Part shown: piece after piece, positions 23,653 through 34,540 of the stretch | Layout of the letters: each line of letters starts with the position of its first letter | Numbering within the stretch: the stretch's first letter is position 1 | Assembly (NCBI GenBank): GCA_029891345.1 | Contig: CM057009.1 | Span: 310,348,166 to 310,412,165 of the forward strand | Source of the DNA: Dryococelus australis | Taxonomy: Eukaryota > Arthropoda > Insecta > Phasmatodea > Phasmatidae | DNA: 64,000 bases | Reading direction: 5' to 3' | The notes under the pieces: generated by a model | What the model saw: the letters and a program-made list of their open reading frames with translations, nothing else | The model's database searches: none | Told to the model about the DNA's origin: nothing | Position numbers and translations under genes: made by a program

Positions 23653-24300
23653 TCAGGCATTGCTATTTATACTTAAGATCTTAGCACAATAGCGACATTG
23701 TTTTCTTATCGAAGGTTTGTTCGCTTGAAGGTCGGAAGTTGGTGTACTACTTCTCGATACAGTAGACAGCTGATTGTCACAGATTCGTTGCTTAGTAGGT
23801 AGAGGAACAAGGTATTTGCACTTATTCATATGTATGATTAACCTGTCTGTACGAGTGAACACGCCTGGACACTTATCACATCGATAGACTTTGCGATATG
23901 GATTCAGCTTGCAATTGTGCTTCATATATCTCTTCGCAGTATAGGCATGTGCAAAAGTCCTGTTGCAATAGTTCCATGGATGTCTAGGATATGTGACTGA
24001 TCCAGCCTTTGTTTTCACGGTTGGGTACAATGCCTTTACTGATGTAGTTGGTTCTTTCGCAGGTATCTTCATATTTTTAGATCTCAGCAAATACAGAGTG
24101 ACACATCAGGACGGAGAGCCTTGCATGTTGCAATATGACTTTTGAAGCTATCATGCCATCGAAAATAAGATTGACACTCTTTATTTACAATATAAGATAG
24201 AATATTTCATATTGTGGGAACAACCAGTCTCATGTCGACGAGCATTGTAGATTTTAGAAAAAGTTTCAATTTTCTTTAGTTCACAATGTTCGACTCCGCT
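23653..24300 (-). pseudogene. C2H2 zinc-finger fragment, copy B
   Basis: The 145-residue frame 23653-24090 contains NYCNRTFAHAYTAKRYMKHN, then YRCDKCPGVFTRTD followed by HMNKC, then a third start QCRYCAKILS that stops before its His pair. Upstream, after a stop, CQSYFRWHDSFKSHIATC and a region parallel to copy A are readable (24127-24260). Fingers are C2H2 or C2HC type, normally nucleic-acid or zinc-structural modules. A stop at 24090 and the missing end mark it as decayed. Confidence 0.6.
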
Positions 24301-26100
24301 GATCGGGCGCGCGTGCTGTGGAGTCTTACAAACTTGTTAAAAAAAATCTTTATCATCGTTTAAAGGCACTTTAAATGCTCGTGGTTCGTTGCACGTGCAA
24401 TGGAGCTTTGAATCATGTGGGAATTACAACGTTCATCGCTGCACTGGTACATGAAAACGAACTCTGAAAAATGATGTTTTATCAACGTCTTTAACAGCTA
24501 TAGCAGTCATCTTTTCATGCACTGAAAATAGTGGATTTATAGCATTCGTTAACCAGTTATAGCTTCATTGACTGCAAAACCGTTTAAGTGAAAGTATTCA
24601 AACTGTACTCAGTGCAACAACTGTGGTGTTTTAAATAACTGTCTCAACAGACTCATTAACTTTAAACAGTGCTTATACGAACTGGTGTTAGCAACTTTCT
24701 ACGGGTGTTAAAGAACAATACGATGACTCTTTACTCAAATTGTGACCTCATCACGTAACACGCCGTCTTATTTCACGTCATTATCACTCAACAAAGCAGC
24801 AAATAACAATTAATAATGGAAAATAAAAATATTATATACACATTAGTATTTACAATATTTAAACAAAAACAAAACACAAGAATGTAGGTAGGCTCTGCCT
24901 ATCCTAAATCATTCTTACTATATCAACTATTAGTTGAATTAAATAAAATAACGTAATATGAGTGCCATGAGAGAAAATATACACATTAAATTCCAAATTG
25001 ATGTACAATTCGTTGTTCCAGCCTCTTGGCTTATTCAAATTAACTGCGTGCTTCTCTCGTCGACTAAACGACATTCTATAGAAATGGGGTGAGAATCATT
25101 AGATAATTCTCGATAACCCTATCGACAAGTCAAATGTGAGAAGAGAAACAACGAAGACCTATGTCGAAGTAACTTCAAGAAATTTACTTATGGAACATCT
25201 CATTGCACAACATATGTACAACACTATCACGTAGAAAGAAAAAAAAACGAAATATTTACATATGTTTACACATAGAAAAATATATACACATAGTGAAAAA
25301 TCATAGTGAAAATTAAGTGAAAAACATAATTAAAAAATAAGTCAATTAGATGTCCAAAAGTGCTTCGCTTTCCTTGAAGAAAACTATGTCCAAATTATAT
25401 ATATATATAAATCCGTTTTCAATAAAGGTAAATATGTCACTATCAAGTTTCCTCAATATAATACAATAATAAATAAATATATAAATATACCCATACGAGG
25501 TAAGTGTTTAGCAGGTGAGTGGCAAAACTCTAATGTAAACATTCTTTATGCCTGACATTGTGCTAGGGTGTGCATGTAACCTTTCCTTGTCAGGATATAT
25601 TCCCATTTCCTTTCGTTCCTCTTCTTAAAAGTGACTCGTGCTCTCTCAAAAATAAAATTAAACTCAAACCAATTATTTAGCATGTGTGTCGTGTTTAGAA
25701 ACAATCCTTTGAAGTATCAACTCGTACTTATGCGGGGTGTACAAAACGACATGCTAGGAACATCTTAGGTTCGTTAGTTTAAATAATAAAGCTGTACTGT
25801 GCGAAACGAGTAACGATGAGTAGGTGTATAAACTCTTCCCACACTAATAAATACATAACATCTCTAGCAATTACCTCAGAGGAAACCATAAATCTTAATA
25901 ATAATAACACATGTCATAATCACAGTAAAATATAGCATCTAGACTGCGACCCATTAAAACTTCATCTCCTGTTCTTCTGTCGCATAAACTCTTGTTAAGC
26001 ATACAGTGTATTCTTTCTCCAAAGAACATAAACTTGTACTTTACACATCAAATTCCAAATAAAATCTTGCATTAAAAATTTAACTCTTCGCCAACGGAGT
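24301..26100. other. AT-rich stretch, nothing recognised
   Basis: No coding sequence, RNA or structured repeat was identified. A short TA run lies at about 25398-25411. Confidence 0.4.
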
Positions 26101-26119
26101 TTTGAATGGCTTCAATTAT

Positions 26120-26562
26120 GTAAAATTGAACCTCCTTATAACATTACCATCCAATGTAGATAAACTGTAACAGTTCTCCTGTAAAACTTCAGTTACTATA
26201 TAATTACCATCCAATGTAGATAAACTGTAACAGTTCTCCTGTAAAACTTCAGTTACTATAAAATTACCATCCAATGTAGATTAACTGTAACAGTTCTCCT
26301 GTAAAACTTCAGTTACTTTAAAAGGTCCTTCAAACAACTTCTTAGTTACGTGCTCTGCAGCAGAATTCAAATTACTTGTTCCCTTTAGCACTAAATAACC
26401 GATGTGAAACTTGTTTACATGAGACAGCTTTTGTTGCCTTCGCCTTGACTCTGCTGAACAATATAATTTCCTCTTTACTAAGTCCAAGAGAAATTCTTGC
26501 ATCACTGTAGTACTGTTCACTCTACTTACAATATCAGACCTCTTATTACATATGTACAACAA
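26120..26562 (-). pseudogene. Retroelement integrase C-terminal end
   Basis: The minus-strand frame from 26562 contains RRRQQKLSHVNKFHIGYLVL, then AEHVTKKLFEGPFKVTEVL and QENCYS. This matches the integrase C-terminal GPY/F-type module of Ty3/gypsy elements ('F..GDLVL.........KL...GPF.V..VL..N.Y.L'), which helps bind DNA at integration. The frame stops at 26281 through a single T-to-A change. Beyond it, two further in-frame copies of the 20-codon segment VTEVLQENCYSLSTLDGNYI follow. No integrase core is seen upstream; the neighbouring ORF is of another kind. Confidence 0.6.
26143..26322. repeat. Tandem array, 3 x 60 bp, in coding frame
   Basis: ATTACCATCCAATGTAGAT starts at about 26142, 26202 and 26262. 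The exact 60-bp period (20 codons) keeps the integrase-tail frame. Only a few bases differ between copies, one of which makes a stop. Confidence 0.95.
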
Positions 26563-26663
26563 ACTCTGGTTTTTGTGAGTTGTGTGGGAGCATTCAGCAA
26601 CACTTTGTTATATGTCCCTCCGGGGTCAAATACTGTTTCGGTTTGAGTATACAGCCTCACGGC

Positions 26664-27404
26664 TCAATGGATTTCCATATTAAAATGTGGAAAAATTTTG
26701 ATTTTGGTTGTGCGCCACTTCAGGCGAGTCTTACTTCTCCTGTCTCTTCTTTTCTTTAGGAATTTGCTCCGTTTCAATTTAGAGCATGGAAATTTTGATG
26801 AATGTGATTTTGGAGAATGATATGTCCAAAATCGTTTTCTCCTAGCCTTCGTGTTGCTTGCCTCTCTGTGTCTGCAACGTGATTGTCGATCTAGCCCTTT
26901 GACAATTTGTCTGGTTTGTATGCAGTCTTGTGTTGTGGTTTTTGATGTGTCCATGTAGAGTTCTGATAATACGATGGTTGTGGTTCTCAGTGAATGACTT
27001 TCGTTGTAGCTTAAGTCACAGTCCCAAACTGATATTGTTCCCTTTATTTGCTCAAGTAGTACACTGTTTTTGATGTCAGTTGTAAATGTGTGTGTTTCTA
27101 CTAGCTTTCGGTTTTCGTCACTGAGCTGAATGATCTCGTTCGTGGTACCAGACAAATGACTTTCATTGTACATTACTTCACAGTCACATACAGACAATTC
27201 TCCATTTACTTGCTCAAGAAGTTGATTATTTTTGGGTTCAGGTGAATTTGTAGGTGTAGGTGATTCTACCAGCTTACTGTTTTTGTAACTAATCTGCGTG
27301 ACTTTATTACTGACATCTGTGTAATTGTTTGTGAGCTTCATTTCCAGTCCACCCCAGAGCTGTAGGTAATTCGTTTTCATTACATTCCAGTACCCTGTGA
27401 ACAT
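26664..27404 (-). CDS. 246-residue repeat-containing ORF, unknown
   Basis: This is the longest reading frame in the window that is neither low-complexity nor an obvious transposase. It starts at an ATG. Residues about 35-88 and 91-142 are two copies of a repeat: KLVESPTPT / KLVETHTFT, LLEQVNGELSVCDCEVMYNE / LLEQIKGTISVWDCDLSYNE, then SH..TT. The last 75 residues are very basic (RHREASNTKARRKRFW, KLKRSKFLKKRRDRRSKTR), suggesting nucleic-acid binding. I see no signal peptide or membrane segment. It lies 100 bp upstream, on the same strand, of the integrase tail, so it may be part of a retroelement, but it resembles no gag or pol domain I know. Function unknown. Confidence 0.45.
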   Translation of the reverse strand: MFTGYWNVMKTNYLQLWGGLEMKLTNNYTDVSNKVTQISYKNSKLVESPTPTNSPEPKNNQLLEQVNGELSVCDCEVMYNESHLSGTTNEIIQLSDENRKLVETHTFTTDIKNSVLLEQIKGTISVWDCDLSYNESHSLRTTTIVLSELYMDTSKTTTQDCIQTRQIVKGLDRQSRCRHREASNTKARRKRFWTYHSPKSHSSKFPCSKLKRSKFLKKRRDRRSKTRLKWRTTKIKIFPHFNMEIH

Positions 27405-27444
27405 TTTTTCAATCCATTAAAGAGCTGCATAGTCTCATTACTAT

Positions 27445-27714
27445 CTAATCATTACTCTCTGTAATTGCCTGATTGTTTGTTTCCATGTTTGCGCTTCTCA
27501 ACAAATAAGGGTTGCTAGCACTTGGGTCCATGTTAAGCCTGCTAGGTCTATCGAAAGTCCACACGTTGGGTCTACAACTGTAATAATTCTGGAAAAAGTA
27601 GTAGGAAGACATATGTATATGTACTGGGTGTGTAAGATGATATGAAAACACAACAAATATATTCGTATGTGAGGAAATACTTGGAAGACTGGTGTAAATC
27701 AATACCAACACCAT
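27445..27714 (-). CDS. Small ORF upstream of the 246-residue ORF
   Basis: An 89-residue frame, same strand, ending 41 bp before the 246-residue ORF. The C-terminal part (RLNMDPSASNPYLLRSANME) is hydrophilic and the N-terminal part hydrophobic. No known motif. It could belong to the same decayed element or be chance. Confidence 0.2.
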   Translation of the reverse strand: MVLVLIYTSLPSISSHTNIFVVFSYHLTHPVHIHMSSYYFFQNYYSCRPNVWTFDRPSRLNMDPSASNPYLLRSANMETNNQAITESND

Positions 27715-27719
27715 ATAAT

Positions 27720-29040
27720 GATTATCATATATGATTTAACTTCCTGTAGTGCATTAGTATGTTCTGGAACTCGGAAATGGGCATACAAGACACTGGCACT
27801 CAAAATACACTGAACTATTCTTCAAATAATGAAACACTTCATTTAAATTATTGCATTTAAGAAAAATAAAATTTGCATGACTCAACATGAAAAATTAAAG
27901 AAAATTAATACGATAAAAATCTTTTTAAAAAAATCAGAAAAAAAATTTATTATTAGAAATTTGTTTGGCTGTGTGAAATCAATTACATAAAATTTTATTC
28001 TGTAAGCAGGTTAGAATACTGAAATACTACCACCATTCGACAGAACATTAATTACTCAAAAATTAAAATTAAAATGAGGAATAAATTATCTTTGAAATCT
28101 GTTTCCTGAAAATAAAATCAAAATGAAGTTCAAACAAAATGTTTTAGACTTGATGTATTCCTATTAATTGCCTCTTATTAAAACTGTATGCCTCGAGCTC
28201 CATTCAGAAAATTATTTTCAAAGTTCCGATTACTTTCCCACATACTAATGAAAATTGTAAATTCCTTGAAAAAAATTACTGAAGTGTTCTCCAGCAAAAT
28301 AATTTCAAAGTTAACCTTAATGGAAATAAAAGAAATAAGTTATTCTTCACGCAAATTTAAGTCGAAACTAATATTGCTCCTGATACTAGCTCAGGTCGGG
28401 TCAAGCTGGACCAGTGGGCCACTTAATGTTTGACATGTAAATCTAGCAACCATTTCTTGAGTAAAAGTGACATCCATAATTATCAAACCCAGGAGCATTA
28501 AAATACTGTAGAGACTGCTACTAGGCACAAGTCCATTGACCTAAAATTAAAATGCGTCACCTTGCTTATAGGCTGTTCACGCTTAAGTGAGCACTTTTAA
28601 AGGCCCTTCCAACAGGCATTAACTACTAATAATTATATCTTATTGCAGCCTCAGGCTTTACATTTTGAGTGTGGTTAATGTATTCACTGTGTTAATTGGT
28701 CACATAGCAATATTTATATTAAAAAGGAGCAGGAAGATGGAAATCGGATGAAAGGAAAAATCTAGAACAGCCTATAATATATTGTAGAATTCGCCTCCAC
28801 AATGGCATCTCGACGACGGGTAGCATTCTTCGTGGTCGGCAACGTCCACTAATTAAATAAGCTGATTATGCTTATCTTAGCCCTCTTCTCAAGCAAGCTA
28901 TACCTGAAACTAACTTCTGGGAATGAAATAATCTGGCCAGGTTACAATGATGCTGCGGATTTCGCCTTTCGAAATCCTGGCTATAAAATCACGTCCAGGG
29001 ACCTTAAGTTCTTTACCCAGAAGCCCCATACTTCGGGCTA
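27720..29040. other. AT-rich stretch, nothing recognised
   Basis: ORFs at 28188-28433 and 28868-29089 show no recognisable motif. No RNA gene seen. Confidence 0.4.
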
Positions 29041-31079
29041 CCAAAGTAGCAACATACGTTGGCCCAATGACGCGCATTTAGTTTGGTAAGGTTGGCAATA
29101 TACTGGGTTAGAAAACATACATGAATACAATGTTGGCTGAAAGTAATATGCAAACCAAACATTTTTACTCGAAAATTTTAATGCGATACCTTGGGAAAAC
29201 TTACACCAACACCTCACTATATCAAAAATTGTCACAACATGTTGAAAAAGCAATTTTTGAAAACTTTAAAATGGTTTGTTAAATGTTGGCAGCAAGTTGG
29301 TAGACACACTGTTGGTAATGTGTATGCATATATTTGTCAGGCCAACATTGTAAAACCAACATTTTATGGCAAAGTTAGGGAATAGATATTTTTAATGAAA
29401 ACAATATTTCTTTCCTGCACTTTTTGTAATACGAATGCTTTTCATAATACTACCAATTTTTTTTTTAAATATGTGTCGTTGGTTTTATGTTGGGACAGTT
29501 TTCGAAACCAAACAGTTGGCGATTGGTACTTCTTTTTTTTTAGTTGGGTGAACATTGTGAAACTTACATATTACCAACAATACTCAATAATAATATTTTG
29601 GAATAAAAAAAAACATAACTTTTCATGTTTGCTTAAAATTTAGATTTTTAAATACATAGATGTTTTTGTTTCGAATTTAATTTCATGATCGAGGCTGGCT
29701 GAATATTGGCAACAAGGTGGTAGATATACAGCTGGTAATTGTATTAATTTTTCTGTTATGCCAACATTTTAAAATCAACACTTTAATGTCAAAGTTAGGG
29801 AATAGTTATTCTTAATTTAAACAATGCCTATTTCCTGCATTGTATGATATGTAAATGCTGTTCACGATACTGACAATTTTTCTATTATATATGTTCAGTT
29901 GGTTTTATGTTGGAACGATGTTGGGAAGCAAATAGTTGGTGTGTGGTCATTTTTCGTTATTTGGGCCAACGTTGTGTAACCAACTTATTTCCAACAAAGC
30001 TCAATATAAATTTTGGGATGAGAAAAAAACAATTTCCATGTTTGCTTAAACGTTTTTTTTAAATACATAAGCTAATTGTATGTAAAATATATTTTGATGG
30101 TCATGGTTGGCTAGTTGTTGGAAACTTTTTGTTGGCCCAACGTTGGCTTAACATCTGGCACTGGCATTGGGACAACATTGGAAAACGTAAGTTGGCCCAA
30201 CGTCAAAATGTCACTCAGGGCAACATTGGCTCGAAATGTATTTTAGCATTGGCTGTCAAGTGAAATATGACGCTAAACGTACTATTGGTCCAATCAAAAT
30301 GTATGGCTTTCTACACACTTTCCTAAATTCTCTTTCTTTCAAACATATGCCATATGAATAAAAAAACCGAAATGCTGTTTGTTGACTTTATGTTCCTTTA
30401 TTGTGTGTATAATACAGATCACCAATATAATATAACAGAAACCCAACTACTAACTAATGTTGTTATTACGTTGGTTATTTATAGTATTTTGATCATTTGC
30501 TAAATAATATTCTTTGCTCTTTCAGAAAGGCATTCACACAGTCATTTATCCACATGTAGCAATGTTTTGCAAATATGTGTTATTCCATACATAATGCCAC
30601 CTAATAAACATCGTTCCGTCAATGTTCCGTATAACAATAATTTTAAGTCAACGTTAGGGAATAGGTAAGCTTAATGAAAACAGTGCCACTTTCCTGTGTT
30701 TAATAAAGTGCAAATGTATTTCACATAACTGACCATTTTTAATTGAAATAAGTTTTGTTGGTGGGTTATGTTGAGATAATGTTGGAGACCGAACAGTTCA
30801 TAATTAGTAATTTTTCTTTAGTTTATTGGCCGGTTTGGCCTATATTGTGTAGCTAACATATTACTAACAATACTCAATATTATGTACAAAATCAAACAAC
30901 TATCAATAATTGTTTGTGTTTGCTTAACAGTTAAGATTTTATTACATATTATTTTTGTTTCAAATAGATTTTTATGTTCATGGATGGCTGATTACTGGCA
31001 GCATGTTGATAGACATAGTTGGGTAATTGGCATTAATTTTCAATTTTGTGCCAAGATTGTATATTCGAACTGAAAATAA

Positions 31080-31153
31080 TTATATATAAATATAAATATA
31101 TAGATAAAAATAAATACATACACACACAAACACACACACACACACACACACAC
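31080..31153. repeat. TA-rich and (CA)n microsatellite
   Basis: ATATAAATATA-type sequence, then an almost pure CA run to 31153. Confidence 0.9.
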
Positions 31154-31203
31154 CTATTTCTGCACTCGGGATAACAAGGTACAGCGACCTACTAGGAAAC
31201 AAG

Positions 31204-31275
31204 TTGCAGTAGTCTAGTGGATAAGCTGTCGTGCTGCTAATCAAAATGTCGTGAGTTCGAATACGATGTCTATCG
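31204..31275 (+). repeat. tRNA-derived SINE head
   Basis: GCAGTAGTCTAGTGGATAAG (31206-31225) fits a Pol III A box and GAGTTCGAATAC (31253-31264) a B box, with tRNA-like spacing. The flanks do not form a full acceptor stem by eye, so a SINE head or tRNA pseudogene is more likely than a working tRNA gene. Confidence 0.6.
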
Positions 31276-31896
31276 ATGGGTTCTTGAGGTCGTATTGTAA
31301 TGTGGTATGTGATGAGTTATGATATAGATCATGTGTTTTTTTAAATATTTTTGTTATTGGTTAAAATTTATTTAAAGCAATGGTAACTAACATTGGCAGA
31401 ATGTTGTTTGTTAGTTGGCATTATGTATGCAATTACACATCTTCGCAAAACATTGATACATGTGGATAAATCACCGCGAATGCCGTTCTAAAAAAAATTA
31501 ATATTATTTAGTAAATGATAAAAATACTACGAATTACCAAAATAACACCAATGTTAGTTAGTGGTTGGGTTTCTGTCATACTAGAATGATGATCTATAAC
31601 ATACGCAAGATAAACCAACGTAAAGCCAACAAAGAGCATTTTGGTTTTTTGATCGATAGGGCATATGTTTGAAAGCAAAAGAGTTTAGGAAAGAGTGCAG
31701 AAAATCATAAATTTTCATTTTTGGAATAATGTAGGTTTAACGTCATATTTAAGTTGGCAGGCAACGTAAAAATACACATTGGGCCAACGTTGTCCCGAGT
31801 GACATTTGATGTTGGGCCAACTTACATTTTCCAATGTTGACCCAACACCAAAGCCAGATGTTGGGCCAACGTTGTGCTAACAAAACGTTTCTACTG

Positions 31897-32276
31897 GGGT
31901 TTTTCCTAAACTCATTACAAAATGGTGCTTAGCTATATCCGGTGTAACTAGGCATAACTAAAGCCAAAGCATAAAAAAGTTATGCAAACTTGCAAGCAAA
32001 AGAAAATAAATAGTGTTAAAATCAAAATAATAAATTCTGAGGCATGAAAAATCATAAATAGATAATTAACATAACCAAATTAAGTGACACATTACTCAGA
32101 CTAATACGCTCTCTTACCATAGAGTAACATAAATAAACATAAAAACAAAATAATGGCGGATGCTAAATTATTTCAAATATGAAAAATAAAGAAATAACTA
32201 TGAAAAGTACAGAAGGACTGAAATTAAATTAAGAATCACAAATCATATGTAAAATAAGGTGTCATACAGTCCAAAG

Positions 32277-32280
<4 letters not shown>
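31897..32280. other. AT-rich stretch, nothing recognised
   Basis: No gene or repeat supported. Confidence 0.4.
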
Positions 32281-32345
<65 letters not shown>

Positions 32346-32443
32346 ACATAAATAAATATATGTGTGTGTGGTTATTTCCATATCAGTTACTGCGAACATA
32401 AAAATGAGTGTGTACTGATATACTACAAGCTCGTGCATCTGCG

Positions 32444-32511
<68 letters not shown>
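32280..32511. repeat. Two long (AT)n microsatellites
   Basis: Near-perfect AT runs at 32280-32346 and 32454-32511, 107 bp apart with TG/GT runs between. ORFs rich in YI or IY come from these. Confidence 0.95.
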
Positions 32512-32514
<3 letters not shown>

Positions 32515-32689
32515 TCGCTTTCGTCCACTCCAAGTCCTTGAAAATAAGCAGGTGTATATAATATTTAAAACAAAAAATTAGCGCTTTACCTTACCAAATG
32601 CATTCCTCAAGTAAAGAAAATACATGAGAGAGACTGCTGGCCGGTCATCCTGGAGCCAGACGCGACTAGGGAATGTACTATTCCTCTTA

Positions 32690-33290
32690 GACTCGTTAAC
32701 AACTGCATGGTGCCTACACCGTTGGTCGACCACCTGGCCACCTTTAAGATTCTCAAGATGTTAATTTATCACAGAAACACAATGTCTGGCAGGGTGGGTG
32801 CGTTCGACCACTAGTGCTGTGAGTACTGTGATCTGAATTTGGTTGTTTCAGTACGATTGGTTTGTAAGGTAACTGTTTCCTATTATACCGTACTAGCCAG
32901 GGCTGTCTGGTCTTGATTGGCGTCAGCCAACACGACGTAAAATGCTCGACGCTTGTGTAATATGCGCTGGTTGGTAAGGGCTTATAACTAGTTTCCTTTG
33001 CATCGGTATGTAGCAATGCCGATCTTGTCGACCCAGCTGCTTCTCGACTCTGTCTAATGCGACGTTAAATGGTCGATGCTCGTGCGTTGGGCGGTAGTGC
33101 CTCTGTTCTTTAGTGTAGCTCGGTTGGAGGGTGTACATGGGGGAAAACTCGTTTGCTATTCCGCTGTACTAACCGAGGCTACCACGAAATACGTATGGTC
33201 TTGTCTAGCAACGGCTGATGCGATGTACAGTGCTCGTCGCTTGTGCAATACGCATTGGTTGGTATAGGTGTTTGTAATTATTTTTCTTTC
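32690..33290 (+). repeat. Degenerate tandem repeat, plus copy
   Basis: Three units share CGACGTAAAATGCTCGACGC (32934), CGACGTTAAATGGTCGATGC (33060) and CGATGTACAGTGCTCGTCGC (33221), each followed by TTGTGCAATACGCATTGGTT-like sequence and a TTAGTACAG/GTACTAGCC region. Reverse-complement relatives lie at 20692-21170. Confidence 0.65.
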
Positions 33291-33324
33291 AATCACTCTA
33301 GCAGTCGACTGGAGAAACTAAGAC

Positions 33325-33395
33325 GGCGAGAGCAACTGTGCAAGCAGCCGTCCGTAGGGACCTGAGTTCGAGACTTGCCACGCTATACAAATTCT
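33325..33395 (+). repeat. Possible tRNA-derived SINE head
   Basis: GGACCTGAGTTCGAGACTTG fits a Pol III B box (GAGTTCGAGACTT). The preceding GACGGCGAGAGCAACTGTGC is only a poor A box. Confidence 0.35.
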
Positions 33396-33639
33396 GGTAA
33401 TTTTTTTCCTAACGATGCAGGTGACTGTAGAACACGTCATCCTGTGAGAGTTCAAGACATACCTATTTGCATATTACGCACAGAATTTATAATGTAGTAG
33501 TTACTATCTTCACGAAATTTGACACTGTAGCTGTTAACGGATGTCTTGTTTCAATTGCTTTCCGATGAACGACAGACATTGCATTTGCAATTCTTGTTAG
33601 TTCTAGACAGGTTATCACTACGGGTAAACATTGCAGTAG

Positions 33640-34470
33640 AAGGGGTATGGCGGAATGGGAACAGGGGCTGTGGCAGGAGGATCGAGGATCGAGCCGCCTT
33701 GTTGGATTCCGGACTTCCCGCTTTGTCATTCTGGTCGCGCAATTGCCAAATTGGATTCCACCATGCTGGTTGCCAGTACATCGCCATCTTGGACCACCAT
33801 CTTGGTAACCAGTATGTCGTTTTTTCATGGTCTTGAATTCCGTGAGTTTTGTCAAGAGTGCTTCTTTTTTTCTCTTTTGAATTATTTATTTCCTTTCTTT
33901 CTCTTTCTTCCTTTCCTTTCTTTCTCTTCCTCTCTCTTGTTCTCCGAGGGTTTTATCCGAGTGGTACCACTTGTTTTCTCTTTTGCATTCTTTCCATCTC
34001 TCTCCTTATTTCCTCCTTCCTTTTTCTTTCTCTCTTTCTTTCCTTTCTCTCCCATTCGTTCGTTATTTGTTACTGGAGGACGCCATCTTGGTTTTTCATT
34101 TGTCATTTGTCTCGTACATTTGTTCGACGCCATCTTTGTTTACATTTACATGGATGCTGCCATCTATGTTTTTCATTTGTCATTTGTTACTGAAGGTAGC
34201 CATCATTATTTACATTTACACGGAGGCCACCATATTGGTTTTTTTGTCAATTGTTTCCCACTTTAGTTCTGGCATTGCCTACTAGGTGGTGTGCCGTTAT
34301 GTTCGATTACTCGATCTCACATGTCACCTTTGTTCGATTAGTCGCATTCGCACCACCGCCATCTTGGTTCTGGCTTTAGCCACTAGGTGCCGCGCCAGTC
34401 GTTCGGCCGGCATATTATTTCTGAAATTGGCCGCTAGGGGCGCTGTTTTTTTTAGAACTCAAAATAGCAT
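33640..34470. repeat. CCATCTTGG-motif repeats and polypyrimidine tract
   Basis: Degenerate GCCATCTTGG(T)-type motifs recur at about 33747-33806, 34081, 34131, 34160, 34200, 34227 and 34359, often followed by TTTTTCATTTGTCATTTGT or TTTACATTTACA. Between them, 33866-34063 is almost pure C/T on the plus strand. The 203-residue ORF over this region is compositionally biased and not credible. Confidence 0.7.
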
Positions 34471-34474
34471 CTAG

Positions 34475-34540
34475 AATGGCCGAACTACTGGACCTTGGTT
34501 CGCCAGACTAACACCTTAGACCACTCGGCTAATGCAAGAT
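34475..34540 (-). repeat. tRNA-Leu-like SINE head
   Basis: On the minus strand TTAGCCGAGTGGTCTAAGG (34514-34533) is a strong A box of Leu/Ser tRNA type. The B-box region (GTCCAGTAGTTCGGCC) is degraded, so this is a tRNA-derived SINE or pseudogene. Confidence 0.6.

Larger units (their letters stand above)
29050..31896. repeat. GTTGG-rich composite repeat with inverted arms
   Basis: Two adjacent units of about 415 bp (29279-29699 and 29700-30112) and a third at about 30620-31070 share AAAGTTAGGGAATAG, TTTCCTGCA, TGGTTTTATGTTGG, CCATGTTTGCTTAA and TGGTTGGCT/TGGATGGCT. Around the third unit lie inverted arms of about 0.5 kb (30117-30643 and 31370-31896). GTTGGCCCAACGTTGG on the left pairs with GTTGGGCCAACGTTG on the right, and pairing continues through the AAACATATG and CATACATAATGCCA blocks. 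The loop also holds microsatellites and a SINE head. No ORF is credible. It looks like a foldback-type non-autonomous transposon family. Confidence 0.75.

Noticed and set aside
31204-31275. Functional tRNA gene
   Set aside because: A and B boxes fit, but the arms do not pair convincingly over a full cloverleaf, and it lies within repeats.
32334-32561. ORFs with long YI repeats on both strands
   Set aside because: Translation of (AT)n microsatellites.
33655-34266. A 203-residue plus-strand ORF and overlapping long ORFs
   Set aside because: Its composition (Phe/Ser/Leu runs) is the product of the polypyrimidine tract, and overlapping ORFs exist on both strands.
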